A stretch of 64,000 bases of DNA from Luzula sylvatica (lineage: Eukaryota; Streptophyta; Magnoliopsida; Poales; Juncaceae). The translations under genes and the position numbers were made by a program. This document shows positions 1 through 11,808 of this stretch, one piece after another; the stretch's first letter is position 1, and every line of letters begins with the position of its first letter. The notes beneath the pieces were generated by a model that worked only from the letters and a program-made list of their open reading frames with translations, searched no databases and was not told where the DNA came from. Location of the stretch: positions 8,038,655 through 8,102,654 of the forward strand of contig OX326961.1 of the NCBI GenBank assembly GCA_946800325.1. The letters are read 5' to 3'.

Positions 1-547
1 AAGTGAAAATACAAAATTTCTTAACTTAAATCATATATGACATGTTTTGTTTTCTGACAAAAAAATGTGTATCCTCGTTTGTTACTTTTATTTTGTTTAA
101 GAGTAAACTTCGTCTTTGATTATTATTTAGTGTTTTCTTTAATAGTAATTTTTTTATTTCTGTATGATATCACTATATCAGTTTTGTCACCAAATATATA
201 ATTAGTTTGAACTTTGAAAATTTTCTATATAATATGTGCTTTATATTTATTGTCGGGAAATATGAAATAAATATAATGAGATGTTGATTATGGATGTTTA
301 ATTTTGATTTGCATGTTTGTAAAATATTTTTTGACGATCTAATTAAAAATATAATTTTTGTTGCATATTTTTTTTGTGAACATATGAACATATATCGTTA
401 TACCCGCCCAACCCGGTCAATATGGGTTTGAAAATTTTTGTAGGTATCATGGGTTGGGTTGGGTTGGAAAAATGAAAACCCGTTCTTTTTGGGTTAGGTT
501 ACATTTTAGATAAAAATCCTCCCAACCCGGTCTATGTACACCCCTAC
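1..547. mobile_element. hAT-like non-autonomous element, right part (cut by window edge)
   Basis: The stretch ends in GTACACCCCTAC near 547 and carries GGGTTGGGTTGGGTT-type motifs at 398-535. Both the AT-rich interior (for example the block around 30-110) and the right end match the complete copy at 10831-11808. The left end lies outside the window. It encodes no protein; the 72-aa reading frame here is chance. hAT assignment rests on the TAGGGGTGTAC-type end and on the 8-bp duplication seen in the other copy. Confidence 0.6.
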
Positions 548-987
548 AAACTGTCGCCAATAAATTCAACAATATTCAATTTAAAATAATTCAAAAACCA
601 AAACATATCAAATCATTCAAAAGAACACAAAATAAAAAGAAAGTTCGGTTAAAAGAATTGACAAATAATACAATAAAAAAAAGAATGCTAGTATAAAATA
701 TATATTGCTCCTAGTAAAAAAGAACGACATTTTCCAAAGTACTTGTATTGCTAATATCAAATATTTTTCCAAGTAATGCATAATCAAAATACATAATCTA
801 CTACAACTTACTAATTACCCACTAATCTACGAATTGCACATGATGCAATACCGGGGATGGAAGGAGGAATGAAACGAAATGGATGCGCTCTGTTCATGAT
901 GATGAAAATGAGGTTATTAATTTCATTTTTTTATATATTTTATTTCAATTTTTCATATATAAAATAAGTGTCATGAATATAGTTTAA
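548..987. other. AT-rich intergenic stretch, nothing recognised
   Basis: No coding potential, repeat structure or RNA gene is visible here. Confidence 0.5.
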
Positions 988-2200
988 TATTATTTATTGG
1001 ATTTGGTAGATTTGAAGTTTTCTCGAAGAGCATTTTGGACCATGTCGTGAACTAACTAAGGTTTCAATATCAACCGATTTTGAGAGCGGATTTGGGCACG
1101 AGTGTGAAGGAAATACAGTTTCAGGATCACCCGTAAAAGTGTACACAAGGATAAACGAATGTAAGCATACATTCGTGGTCATATCTTTCAGTAGAAAAAT
1201 CCAATTTGAATGGTTCAAATTGGGTTAGATAGATAATAAGATTATCTACAACCTTCATGTAGAAATATATTTCATATGAACGAAGTATCAGTGTCGTTTC
1301 TATGAAATACCGAAAGGATACAACAGTATGACATACAATTAGTAAAACAATCATAACTTTTGCATACGAAATCCAATTGGACAAGACTAAATTGGATCGT
1401 GTAGATAATAAGATTATCTACAACTTTCGTGTTGGTTGATTTTCTGTCAGAGGAATTTACCAATTTCGTATGGACAGAATACTGGACAGATTCATGCAAC
1501 TTTTTGTGTGAAAGAGTGTATATTGGATATACATGTATTTTGGCCAATCCTAATCCTATGTGATATAAATAGGATGTTTCTTTCTCTCTCTCACTGGTCA
1601 ATCCAGATGTGAATTCATTCAGAATATTCCAGAAATATTGAGAGACATCTTTCTATTGAGTGAAAGGGTGTAAAGAGAGAGAACCGAGAAAAACAGTTTT
1701 TTCGGAGAAGAGAATCAATCGATCGAGCAAGTTCGCCGGTGCTTCGTCTAGGCAGTTGCACCCGCGACCGACGTCTTACGAGTCAAGGTGGATACACGTA
1801 GAGGAGCAACATCTAGGGCTCTTTCGGTTGTGATTGATTCGGAGGAACGAAATCTGCCGGAGACGGAAACGAGCGAATCGAGTAACGGGCTGTGGAAGCA
1901 TGCGGGCATGGAACGCACGAAGACAACCCGAGGCGTGTCAAGACGGTGGGAGACGTGCGGTATGGGACGTACGGGCTAGTCACAAACGTGACACCGAAGG
2001 AAGAGAAGGATGTGAGCGATCAACCCGTCGTGCGTGATCAATTTCACGCTGGTAATCGTCTATCCTACTTTGCATCGTACCCTCGAAGTCATGGCGTGAT
2101 CTTGGATTTAGGGAACCGGACCGGGCCTTCATATCCGCTGCGCGGGCCCGGAGTCGGGCGAATTCCCAATAGAGTGTTCATTCCGGCAAAAAAATAAGAA
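988..2200 (+). mobile_element. LTR-like promoter and leader segment
   Basis: Two diverged copies of a block of about 65 bp (about 1195-1260 and 1370-1435) share GATAATAAGATTATCTACAA. They are followed by a TATA box (GATATAAATAGG, about 1560), a CT-rich start region and a GC-richer leader to about 2200. This order resembles the U3-R-U5 plus leader of a plant LTR retrotransposon. I cannot place TG/CA ends, a primer-binding site or a 5-bp duplication, and no gag-pol follows. Short plus-strand frames at 1788-2197 overlap in different frames and look non-coding. It may be a relic carried inside the Helitron-like unit that ends at 2257. Confidence 0.35.
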
Positions 2201-2228
2201 AACATAATTCGTGATGAACTCGAAGACT

Positions 2229-2257
2229 CCCGCGCAATTGCGCGGGGTTAAAGCTAG
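2229..2257 (+). mobile_element. Helitron-type 3' terminus
   Basis: A perfect hairpin (CCCGCGCAATTGCGCGGG, 2229-2246) is followed eight bases later by CTAG (2254-2257), and the next base is T. A GC-rich hairpin just upstream of a CTRR end, inserted before T, is the classical Helitron 3' end. The 5' TC end was not located. Confidence 0.6.
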
Positions 2258-2815
2258 TAAACATAAAAGTTATTTATTCATTATATGGTATTTTAACAAA
2301 ATTTAGTATTTCAACATCTTTACAATAAATGAACTAACAAAAATGTATAAAAGTTACAGGCGATATTTAAGCGGTAAATAACATACAATGAAATAAAATA
2401 TGATGATCAAACAAATAAAAAAACAGTATATTCATATCGATAAAGATCAAGAGAAAATGCATTGAAAAAAAATTGATCAAATCCAAAAATTAAATTTTTT
2501 TTAGCAAACTCAAATGTATTGGAAAAAATCATTTATTATCATGCAAATTAGAAAAAAAAAAAATTTTGTAATGACAGAGGAAACATCTAGAGATGAACTT
2601 CATTTTTAACTGGCATACAAAGTTGATGACATAATATTATTATACATTTTCTTGTACATGCCACATTAACTTCATTAAATTTTATGGACCATTCGAAAAA
2701 ATAAACTATCGACTTGTGTCTAGTTGGTTTCACTGCTGAGTCGATTTGTTCGGTTCGGTTCGATTGAAAAAATAATTTTCTTTGCTTCATTTCAAAATCA
2801 GTTAAACTGAACCAA
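2258..2815. other. AT-rich intergenic stretch, nothing recognised
   Basis: AT-rich with poly(A) runs. A short GGTTCGGTTCG motif near 2750-2765 is a fragment of the hAT-like repeat type seen elsewhere. Confidence 0.4.
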
Positions 2816-3312
2816 CCCCAGTCGAAGAAACCCTAATCAATCGCAGTCACGGTCGAAGTCCTAGTCGCCAATCGCGGTCGAACTGTCGAAGAAACCCTAA
2901 TCGCCAATCGCGTCGGCCACCCCAATCGGTCGAGAGTCCTAGTCGCCAGTCGCGTCGCGGTCGAGAGTAGAGAGTCGCGTCAGCCGTCGCCGTCGAGAGT
3001 CGCGGAAAAGAGAGAGCAAAGCTCGCGGAAAGAGACAGAGAAGAGAGAAAGAAGAGAGTCGCGGAAAGAGAGAGAGAAGAGAGAAAGAAGAGAGAGGTCG
3101 CGGATTTTCGGGTAACGGGTAATACCCGCGGGTAGAAATTTACCCGCGGGTTCGGGTTCGGGTACAGATTTATACCCTACCCGCGGGTTCGGGTTCGGGT
3201 ACAGATTTTTACCCGCGGGTATTTTGGGTTCGGGTTCGGGTAACACCCGAAATTTCGGGTTCGGTTATGGGAAAGACTTACTCGAACCCGACCCGCCCCG
3301 TTGACACCCTAG
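2816..3312. repeat. GC-rich degenerate repeat plus hAT-like CCCGCGGGTTCGGG element end
   Basis: 2816-3100 repeats variants of GTCGAAGAAACCCTAATCGCC and GA-rich runs. 3110-3312 is built from GGGTTCGGGTTCGGGTA and CCCGCGGGTA units and ends in TTGACACCCTAG, a right end of the ACCCCTA class. Minus-strand frames here are repeat translation. Confidence 0.5.
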
Positions 3313-3314
3313 CC

Positions 3315-3425
3315 GTGAGGGAAAGAACGGTTCCACAAAACACATTTGCGGCACTTTTGGATGCGTTTATGAAGGGCAAGAAAGCTAGGTGTATAGTTAC
3401 ATTACGACTGGAGGTCTCCGTTTAA
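3315..3425 (+). pseudogene. Short coding-like fragment, unrecognised
   Basis: An open frame of 36 codons runs from GTG at 3315 to TAA at 3423-3425 and has ordinary protein-like composition (RTVPQNTFAALLDAFMKGKK in the middle). It has no ATG at its start and abuts the hAT-like end at 3312, so it could be the last exon of a broken gene cut by the insertion. I do not recognise the family. Confidence 0.2.
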
Positions 3426-3604
3426 TAAGTACAGGGTACTGGTGAAGTACCAAAGGATGTGTTTAGTTTAGTGGTCATTGAATGTTAACTAATTACGCGG
3501 GGATTCCTGCACGTTACATATGAACTCCTCTTTATTGTGGTCTTTCTCATGCAAGTCCCTGTTGAATCTACTAATTAAATCTTTGATGTTGATATAAATA
3601 ATTA

Positions 3605-4158
3605 GGCACAATTTCTATTCTACTCCTGAAAAAACATCAAAATTTCACGTATATCCTTCAATAATTTGAAATTTCACGAATACCCCTGCAAACGTCTCAA
3701 AATATCATGAATACCCCTTCAAAATCCTTCAAATATCATTATTACCCTTATAAAATTCTTAAAATATTACATATGGTCATATTATATCATTTAAAAACCA
3801 TCAACGTATTCACTAATTTTTCAAATTATTTTTTATGATAATGAATAATTTTTTCTTTAAAATAAAATTTAAAACTATAAAAAGTCAAATATTGTCAATT
3901 ATACTTCACAATTTCTTTCCAAAAATCATTGTTGAAATTAATATTATTCTCAAAAATTTAAGTAATTATTATCTTTTACATAAAGGTAAAATGAAAAAAA
4001 AAATTTGAACGAAAAATTAACAAATTATGAAATAACAATTTAATTAGAGATATCCATGATATTTGAAGTGTTTTCTAGGGGTATTTATGAAATTTTACGG
4101 TTTTGAGGGGTATACATGAAATTATGATGTTTTGCAGGGGTACACATGAAATCCTGCC
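3605..4158. mobile_element. 554-bp MITE with 9-bp target duplication (Mutator-type)
   Basis: The element starts GGCACAATTTC and ends GAAATCCTGCC. It is flanked by a perfect 9-bp duplication AAATAATTA (3596-3604 and 4159-4167). The inverted repeats are long (over 100 bp), diverged, and built from short modules such as CATGAATACCCC. A 9-bp duplication is characteristic of Mutator-like elements. It has no coding capacity. A truncated relative in the opposite orientation lies at 31453-31745. Confidence 0.8.
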
Positions 4159-4228
4159 AAATAATTAAGTGTAAATATGTAGTCGACAAGTTAATTCGAA
4201 TATCGACCGAGTTAACAATGATTGTTCG

Positions 4229-4708
4229 TAAGGGGTGGGCATTCGGTTGAACCAAACCGAACAGAATCGATTAAGGTCAAATCGATTCAAACCGAACTGA
4301 ACTAGATTCAAACCGAACCGAACCGAATAAAATTTGAACCGATTAAACCGAATTTCTTATTCGGTTTGTTCGGTTGAACCGAACAAGAAGTTCTATAATT
4401 ATAAAGTTCGAATTTTATTTAGCAAAAAAATATAAAAACAAGTCAAATCAAATATAATTATATTATATTATTTTTAATTTTACAATATGAAATATTAAAT
4501 TTTTTTAATTAACATAATTAAAAACATGAAAACAAATACTAATTCGGTCGGTAAAACTAAAAGCGAACCGAACCTAACCGAATAAATCGAATAATATCAA
4601 TTTTTGAACCGGACCGAACCAAATAAATCGAAAAACCGAACCGATTAAACCGAATTCGACCAGTTCGGTTCGGTTACCAAATAAACCAAACCATTTGGCC
4701 ACTCCTAA
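4229..4708. mobile_element. hAT-like non-autonomous element (AACCGAACCG type)
   Basis: The left end is TAAGGGGTGGGCA and the right end TGGCCACTCCTAA, an imperfect inverted repeat. Both inner flanks are rich in GGTTCGGTT/AACCGAACCG modules around an AT-rich core. The flanking 8-mers match poorly, so the target duplication is eroded. Non-coding. Confidence 0.5.
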
Positions 4709-4812
4709 TTTGTAGTTTTAGTTATATATGTGCAATTCAACATAAGTCTATAAAAAAAAATTCTATGGAATATAAATATAAAGTCGTATAAGATACTACG
4801 GTCTACAAGATT

Positions 4813-5022
4813 ACAGATCATAGAAAAACTTGATAAATTATGTTATGCACTCTTATCACAATTTCAGAACATAAAAAAACTAGTTAAAATATATTGTGCA
4901 AAGTTGTTTGATTAGGTTCATAGATAACTAAACAGATCATAGAAAAACTTGATAAATTATGTTATGCACTCTTATCACAATTTCAGAACATAAAAAAACT
5001 AGTTAAAATATATTGTGCAAAG
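4813..5022. repeat. 91-bp direct duplication
   Basis: 4813-4903 and 4932-5022 read as identical 91-bp copies (ACAGATCATAGAAAAACTTG start), offset by 119 bp. Exact identity suggests a recent local duplication. Confidence 0.85.
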
Positions 5023-5488
5023 CAATTTGAGCATAATGCAGGGACATATATGTAATATTTCATAAAAGCTTAAGAAATTCAGTAGTTCCTCGTATATATA
5101 TTTTAGGCATAATGCAGGTTTTTGACCATTTGATATACCATATAATAATTCTTTTGCAAGTGCTTTTTTTCACTCATCTTTTTCTATCATTTTAGATTTA
5201 TTTATCAAGACGAGTTAAGCTCCGACGAATGATATAGTTGAATTATTTTTGGATATGGGATTTGTATATGCAGGTGGTAAAGATGATGCTCACCGTCTTG
5301 TTAATCTTGATTTAGTTTTTTTTGTTCTTAAAATCGGTACAAAGATATGCAATGTCTTGTTAATAATGATGTGAAGATTTTTTTTGAGAAATGTATTTTA
5401 ATAGAGTACAATATTGATGTTCCTGACATAATTGTATTACTAAACATGTTCTAATCTTTCAAAGAAATATGATAGTTAAATACGGTTT

Positions 5489-5596
5489 AAACAAAATATA
5501 ATACCACACAACAAAAAATATCAAAATCAATATGTGATGTATAAACCAAATATAATACCACACAACAAAACATATCAAAATCAATATGTGATGATA
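5489..5596. repeat. Two tandem copies of a 54-bp unit
   Basis: Two nearly identical 54-bp units containing ATATAATACCACACAACAAA. The minus-strand 93-aa hydrophobic frame across them is produced by the repeat. Confidence 0.7.
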
Positions 5597-6053
5597 ATAC
5601 ATCACGACAAACATAATCCAATCCAATACATATGAAACCACATGGCAATACATAATGTCAAATTTAATATTTGATACGTAAACAAACGAACAAATAATCA
5701 AAAACAAAACCACACAATACAACAAATTAAAATTAGACAACTCTCAGGATTGAATGTTATCTCAAGTAAACGGTCGGTATTGAATTAGAGGATGCAATTT
5801 CTTTTTCCTCATCCCTAATATTTCAGAAGTTTGACAAAATTACAGTAAAGTTTTAAGCAATTCCTCGTCCCCTAAACGCTAAACGAAGGTGTGTTTTCTG
5901 TTCCACCTCGTGACTTCAATTCCTCGTCCGTTGGTTTATTCAACAATTTATTGAAATGCATCATAAAAATCATTTCTTATGCTTATTTTGATTCTTTTTT
6001 TCTTTTCTTCTTCTTCTTCTCTTTCTTTTATTTTCTTTTACTTTGCCACCGCC
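5597..6053. other. AT-rich stretch with CT-rich end
   Basis: No gene recognised. The CT-rich tract at 5990-6045 looks like a 5' untranslated leader for the short frame at 6054. Confidence 0.3.
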
Positions 6054-6107
6054 ATGGAATCTTCTCCTCCTCTTAATTCTGGAATCGACCCATTTCATAG
6101 TTCCTGA
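6054..6107 (+). pseudogene. 17-codon reading frame in strong start context
   Basis: An ATG in excellent plant context (GCCACCGCCATGG) follows a CT-rich leader but opens only 17 codons (MESSPPLNSGIDPFHSS) before TGA. The context suggests the 5' end of a gene whose remainder is missing or spliced. No downstream donor or exon could be matched. Confidence 0.25.
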
Positions 6108-6160
6108 GATTCATTTGCATTGAGGGTTTCAAAAATATTAAGTTCAATTTTCTGTATCTT

Positions 6161-6519
6161 TCAATTATTTTGATATGAAACACATATTAGATGGGTCACT
6201 AGCGTTGAAGGTGCACTTCAGGTGCGGTCAACTGTAATCTTTTCATTTTGATACATGTCCGAATCTGAAAGAGAAAAAGTATCTTTTAGAAATTGATTGA
6301 CTATGCTTTTACTAGACAAGAAATTACTAGACAAGGAGTTACTAATCAATTATTTTGATATGAAACACATATTAGATGGGTCATAGCGCTGAAGGTGCAT
6401 TTCAGATGCGGTCAACTGTAATCTTTTCAATTCGATTCATGTCCGAATCTGAAAGAGAAAAAGTATCTTTTAGAAATTGACTGACTATGCTTTTACTAGA
6501 CAAGGAGTTACTAATCAAT
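6161..6519. repeat. Tandem duplication, about 180-bp unit
   Basis: 6161-6350 and 6346-6519 repeat with a few differences (shared start TCAATTATTTTGATATGAAA). The second copy lacks a 15-bp internal repeat present in the first. Confidence 0.8.
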
Positions 6520-6919
6520 AATTTTTACTCGACAAGAATGAGATATATTTCTCAGAAACCCTTCGCCCCGGTCGCTCCAGCCGCACCATCGTCCCAGTCG
6601 CTCCGGCCAGCCAGCCAGCCAGTCGCCCTAGTGGTCCCAGCCGCCCCAGTCGCCCTTCTCTAGACGCTAGGATTCCTATTCACCAGTTCGCTAGGGTTAG
6701 GGGTTATCAGGTAGTGTTTATTATGTGGGGGTACCACAGGTTTTATTATGTGAGGTTATGAATGTTTATAAAGGGTAATTTGGTCAATAAAAATAAAATT
6801 TTATGATTTTATTAGTTTAAAATTTAAAATTATGTTCAATTTAACTTTAATTCAACAGTGTGGGTAAATGTGATATTATGTAAGTTTTAATAGGGTTAAG
6901 TTTGATATTAATTGTGTTT

Positions 6920-6921
<2 letters not shown>
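6520..6921. other. Intergenic, CCAGCCAGCCAG-type GC patch
   Basis: 6560-6660 is GC-rich with CAGCCAGCCAGCC and CAGTCGCC modules. The rest is AT-rich. No gene recognised. Confidence 0.35.

Positions 6922-6998
<77 letters not shown>
6922..6998. repeat. (AT)n microsatellite
   Basis: An uninterrupted alternating AT tract of about 77 bases. Confidence 0.95.
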
Positions 6999-7003
<5 letters not shown>

Positions 7004-7490
7004 TAACAAATTAATAAGGATATATATGTTATTTAAGAGATTAGTAGGGATATAAATGAATTGCATCTTGGAGAGCACATAGCTCACAAGTTGACTAGAG
7101 AGAGAAATAGAACATAATTATGCCATGCTGGAGATTCTTGCATTCTAACTATTTGGGGAGAAATGTTTTGCAGAACTTTCTAATTCGTATTATGGAGAAT
7201 TGCCAAACAAGGAATTTACACGGAGTGGGGAAAAATAATCCGGCTCTACTCCAAAATTCTTCAAGCCAAATTTTCTTTTAACATTCTCTGACATCTTGAA
7301 GAATATTACTCGTGAGGTTTAATTATACGTTTTTTTTTTAGTACTAAACTTTGGTTTATTTTGTGTTGTTTGAAGTACGTCAGTTTGCAATCGTGATAAT
7401 TAATGATGAGTTATTTTTATTTTTCAAATATATGTGTTTCAACTATTTGTTGTTTTATTTTCATATATTTACATCAATATTATTTCGTTA

Positions 7491-7520
7491 CTAGTAAAAT
7501 CCCCGCGACTTCGCTGCGGG
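7491..7520 (-). mobile_element. Helitron-type 3' terminus (minus strand)
   Basis: Read on the minus strand, CCCGCAGCGAAGTCGCGGGG forms a stem-loop followed by ATTTTA and then CTAG, with T next. This is the same architecture as at 2229-2257 and 17078-17106. The body would lie to the right (higher coordinates). The 5' end was not found. Confidence 0.5.
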
Positions 7521-9388
7521 TCTCTTCGAATTGTTTTATTCCTACTATAATTCTCATGGCAGAAATTTGCCCAAAAATAAACCATTTGAAATTTTTAATT
7601 GAATCTTAATATTTACTTTGATTACATAATTGAAACTTAATATTCAAATATTTATTGACTTAAATGACATATTTGAAACAATTTTGTAACAGCTTGAATA
7701 TGCAAGGTACAAGTATTATAAACTTTGATTAAATTCACAGTTATCTTCTAACGGTACCAGCAGGTTGTTTTGATAAATTAAGGTTACGTACACATGAATT
7801 TCTTGATGGAGGTCCTTGCAAGAAAAAATGACCCTCACTCTTCAGTGTAAGATCAACTATTAATACACACCAATTCATCACTAATTTCAATTTCAATCCA
7901 GCACACAATACAGATTTATTTCATTGAATGATAAATGAAGTCTACATTCTACATAATGAGTCAATCCCCAATCGACTCTTGTTTTTCGCAGTGGAGCCTC
8001 AGTTGCACCTGGCTTTTATCACTAACACAAAAAGAAATTGTATCGAATTATATGTTCTTGAGCCTCAATACTAACATAAACACACACAAAATTGTACCAA
8101 ATCAGCTTTACGACTCGAAACTTTTCAAATTGAAAATTTAAATATTGATACAGAGAACACAATTTAACCCAAATTTAACTGAAAATGCATAATAAAATTG
8201 TAATCTTACCCATATGAAATAAATAATAATAAAATGTATCCAGAAACTATATTACATAGTATTATTAGGCCTGAGTTGCATACAAATTTATCTTGGGAGA
8301 ATCGAGCAATAGGTAATAACATGAGAAAACATGATGAACATGTGCAAATTACAGTATATCTATTTCTTCTTCGACAACCCATTGATGTCCAAAAATCAAG
8401 AAATTGATTTGTTTAATCCCATTTTTCATGCACATCCCTACAAAATCTCAAAATATAATATTTACCCTTCCAAAACAGAAAATTTCAATTTTACCTTCTA
8501 AAATGAAAACTTTGTCAAATTTACCCAATCATTAACAGTAGTTTTGAAACAAATTGAACAGTATTTGTTATCACCAAAAGGCAAAAAGTATTATATCACC
8601 GATACCCCTCAATTCATATTTTTGATCTTAATCCCTAATATGTATAATTCATTTCTCATACAATTTATTTATATAAGAATAGAATATTACGCAGCAATTC
8701 AAAGATACAAATTCTTATGAAAATGGAATTTTGTTACAAGGTCCCTGCATAAAGTAAAATTTTCAAATCCATACTAATCTTTAAAAAATGAGATTGGGCA
8801 AAAAGGTAGCTGTACAAAGCAAAAGTAAAACAGATCATAAAAATTCAGAAATTCTCTTTTGTGAAATATGCAAAAAGGCCCCTTTGTTTTTTTTTATGAA
8901 ATATGCAACATGATAATTAACCAGAATTCAATCTAATCAGTAAAATAAACCAAATATTATATTAATTAACCAGAATTACTATTTTACAATCTATCCTTCC
9001 AATAAACAACAGATAACAGAACTCATATTAATTACTTACTGGTATATAGTGAGAGTAATTAAATTGTATATGTTTAAATCATCACAAACCTAATGAGTTG
9101 TTTTGACTTTTCCATCATATTTTGTATCACTACAGGCACAGTGATTTGGTGTAAACTATCTACTTCTATCTAATTTAACAGTTGTCAACTAACCTATCAT
9201 AAGTGATATTCACATAGTGTGTCAACTGTTAACCATGTATATATTTGCTTTGTTAAGTGACCTGTCTTTGAATATTCAATGCTTTCAATATAAATATCCA
9301 AAAGAGAACAAATAAATGATTTTTATGTCGATATAATTATAATTTAAAAATTGAACATAATTCTGAAATTTAAGAAAGGAAGTGATAC
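7521..9388. other. AT-rich intergenic stretch
   Basis: No supported gene. 8440-8530 carries modules of the type AATATTTACCCTTCC and CAAATTTACCC, which recur in transposon ends elsewhere in the window and may mark a decayed TIR element. Confidence 0.35.
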
Positions 9389-9691
9389 CTGGAGACATTT
9401 CATCGATCATGTCTAGGACTTTCTTCTTATTAATTTGATGGATACTTCTTTTTTTTTGGGTTTATTTACGATCAAACCGTGTTCTTTTGTGAATTGCTCC
9501 CCTTCTAATCATTTAGAAACAATGGTTAAGCATTCCCTCCTATAAAAATGCCAGGACTTTTTTATGATTTAAAGAAGATATAAGGGATTAAGGTTTTATT
9601 TATAATTTATATACCTTGTGATGTCATAATTGAGAAGAGCACCAGCAGCGGCGCCTGGGTAGCATATTGGTCTGAATAATGCTTGTCCCTC
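9389..9691 (-). pseudogene. Possible spliced gene remnant, minus strand, unrecognised
   Basis: On the minus strand a 77-bp block (9691-9615) lies between a good acceptor (TTATTATAG) and a donor (AAG|GTATAT) and can read GQALFRPICYPGAAAGALLN. A second block (about 9425-9389) ends in a donor and can read VLDMIDEMSPG. The two do not join in one frame with the splice sites I can see, so this is either a decayed gene or coincidence. The family was not identified. Confidence 0.2.
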
Positions 9692-10830
9692 CTATAATAA
9701 CACAAAATAAACTTAATTTTATTAATTTATCCTTTCCGAATTTAACAAAAATAAAGCAAAATAGAAGATTCAGTGACTCGGAGAATACAAAAAATTGGAA
9801 TGCGTGTTGTTTATTTTAAAAAGAGTTAATGCTTGATTTTATTCAGTTATTCCCCTATATTTGAGATATTGAATCCAAAAAGCAAAATCATATTTCTGAG
9901 AAATAAAAACAATATTTATGAGATCTAAACTTCATATAGAACATAATATGGTAGTTTTTTAGAGGAATTTAAACAAACACCTTATCTTCAACTGGTTTTA
10001 GCATTAAATCAGATTGGGAACGAAAATTTCTCTAGGATATTTTTCAATCCTCCACTGGTTCAAATGATTCCCCAAAAAAAAATCACTGGGTCAAATGATT
10101 TCTTAGCGGTCCTAACAACAAACCCCTTGATTGCAATCTATAGAACCATTGATTGGAATTGAGAGGAAGTGAAATCCTTGGTCGTAAATAAGGATGGTTT
10201 CGTTGTGGATTGAGATTTGAGAAAAAGCTAACTCTTTATTGGAACTGAAGAGAAGCAGGTATGTGAACTTATCATGCGGTTTCGTGAGGCGCCCATGAAG
10301 AAAGGGCGTGAGGCGACCACGGATAAAGGAGGCGTGTGCACAGAAAAATAGAGGCAGTTTGATCGTTATGTGCTTCTTCACTATGCTATGGAGTATGGAG
10401 AGAGGTGAGGGCTGAGTTTTGCAATGGAGAAAGGAGAGGGTGGAGTGTCTTCAAGTTTGTACAGAGAAAGAGAGGGCGTGGAGGAAGATAAGAGGCGTGA
10501 TTGACAGGGTGTGACCAATGAATGGGTGTGGCTGTGTGAAGCAAAGCATACAAAAAAATTTAATAGCTTTAACGAAACGATTTTAATTGAAATGATGACG
10601 TGTCACACTTCACACTGAGAATGGAGATTTGTGGATGTAAAATGTATTAGTAGGATTAATTTTCCTAGTTATATCCTTACAACCAAATGAAGTGACAATA
10701 GAGAAGCCAAACAAAGTAAACAATTAAGGTTTGATAGACATAAGACATGGTCTAACCAATTGTTGATGCAATCAAATCATGCTCATCACATTCACAATCA
10801 TCTTAGTCTTCGGCCTGGAGTCTCCATTAC
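9692..10830. other. Intergenic stretch with GC-richer 10110-10560
   Basis: 10110-10560 is richer in G and C than its surroundings and has an 89-codon minus-strand frame (10112-10381) of unremarkable composition. It could be the 5' region of the remnant at 9389-9691, but no join is supported. Confidence 0.25.
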
Positions 10831-11808
10831 TAGGGGTGTACAAGAAACCATAAACCCACCCAACCCGTCCAACCCAACCCGACCCGACCCGTTTTTTACG
10901 GCTTTGTATGCTATTAAATTTGGTTTGGGTTTTAATTTTGAAAAACCCGAAAATATGGGTCGGTCTATGGGTTAGAAATTAAAAACCCGAATTAACCTAA
11001 CCCGACCTGTATTTTCTATTGTTAGTAATTATTTTTAATAAAACTAAATATGTCATGAATTTTTTTTACGAATATGGAAGCATGACTTGCCATGTTTTGA
11101 GAAAAATGTGTATAATGATAATTCATTTATTTCCTTTTATATATAAATTTTTTATTTCTTATGTTTTTTTTTTTGAGGAAACAATATAACATGGCAATAA
11201 TATATTTTTTTATTCATGGTATTATTTCCTATTCATTATTTAATTAATAAAAAGATATGTCTTCATATGTTTCATGAAAGAAATAACTAATCATTTAATT
11301 CCACAAAATAATTTTTAATTTTTTCTTGGTTCTCTTTCATCAAGAGAGTTTCATCAAAAGTGCCTCTTTCATATTGCAATTCTCATTTTTCCATCACAAG
11401 TTTGGTCTCCATATTTGAGTCCAAGATAAAATTAAATTAATAAGATAGTTTTTAAAAAATTTGATTTTTGAGATGTCGATATTTGATTTTATTTGCAGTT
11501 ATGAATTTCATTATGTATGTTATTTCAGTGACATTATAAAATAAAATGTATGCATTTTATTGTCTACCGGGTATTACGTATAAAATTATTTTTTTTTCAT
11601 GAAATTATTTTATGTTTATTTGTATTATTATTAATCTATTTCAAAACCTATACGACCCGGCCAACCCACCCAACCCGACATTTATCATATTGAATGGGTT
11701 TTCGAAATATTGTGGGTTGGGTCGGGTTCAAAAATTCAAACCCGACAAAATTGGGTTGGGTCATAGTGTTCATCAAAACCCGTTGAACCCAACCCGTGTA
11801 CACCCCTA
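10831..11808. mobile_element. Complete hAT-like non-autonomous element, 978 bp
   Basis: The ends are TAGGGGTGTACA (10831) and GTACACCCCTA (11808). They are flanked by TCCATTAC (10823-10830) and TCCATTGC (11809-11816), an 8-bp duplication with one mismatch, as expected for hAT elements. Both sides carry GGGTTGGGTT-type modules around an AT-rich core. No transposase is encoded; the short frames inside (10760-10975, 11612-11842) are repeat translation. Confidence 0.75.

Noticed and set aside
988..2200. Solo LTR or complete LTR retrotransposon
   Set aside because: No TG/CA boundaries, 5-bp duplication, primer-binding site, gag or pol could be found; kept only as LTR-like.
5459..5740. 93-codon membrane-protein-like frame
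   Set aside because: Comes from two tandem 54-bp AT-rich units; the hydrophobicity is a by-product of AT content.
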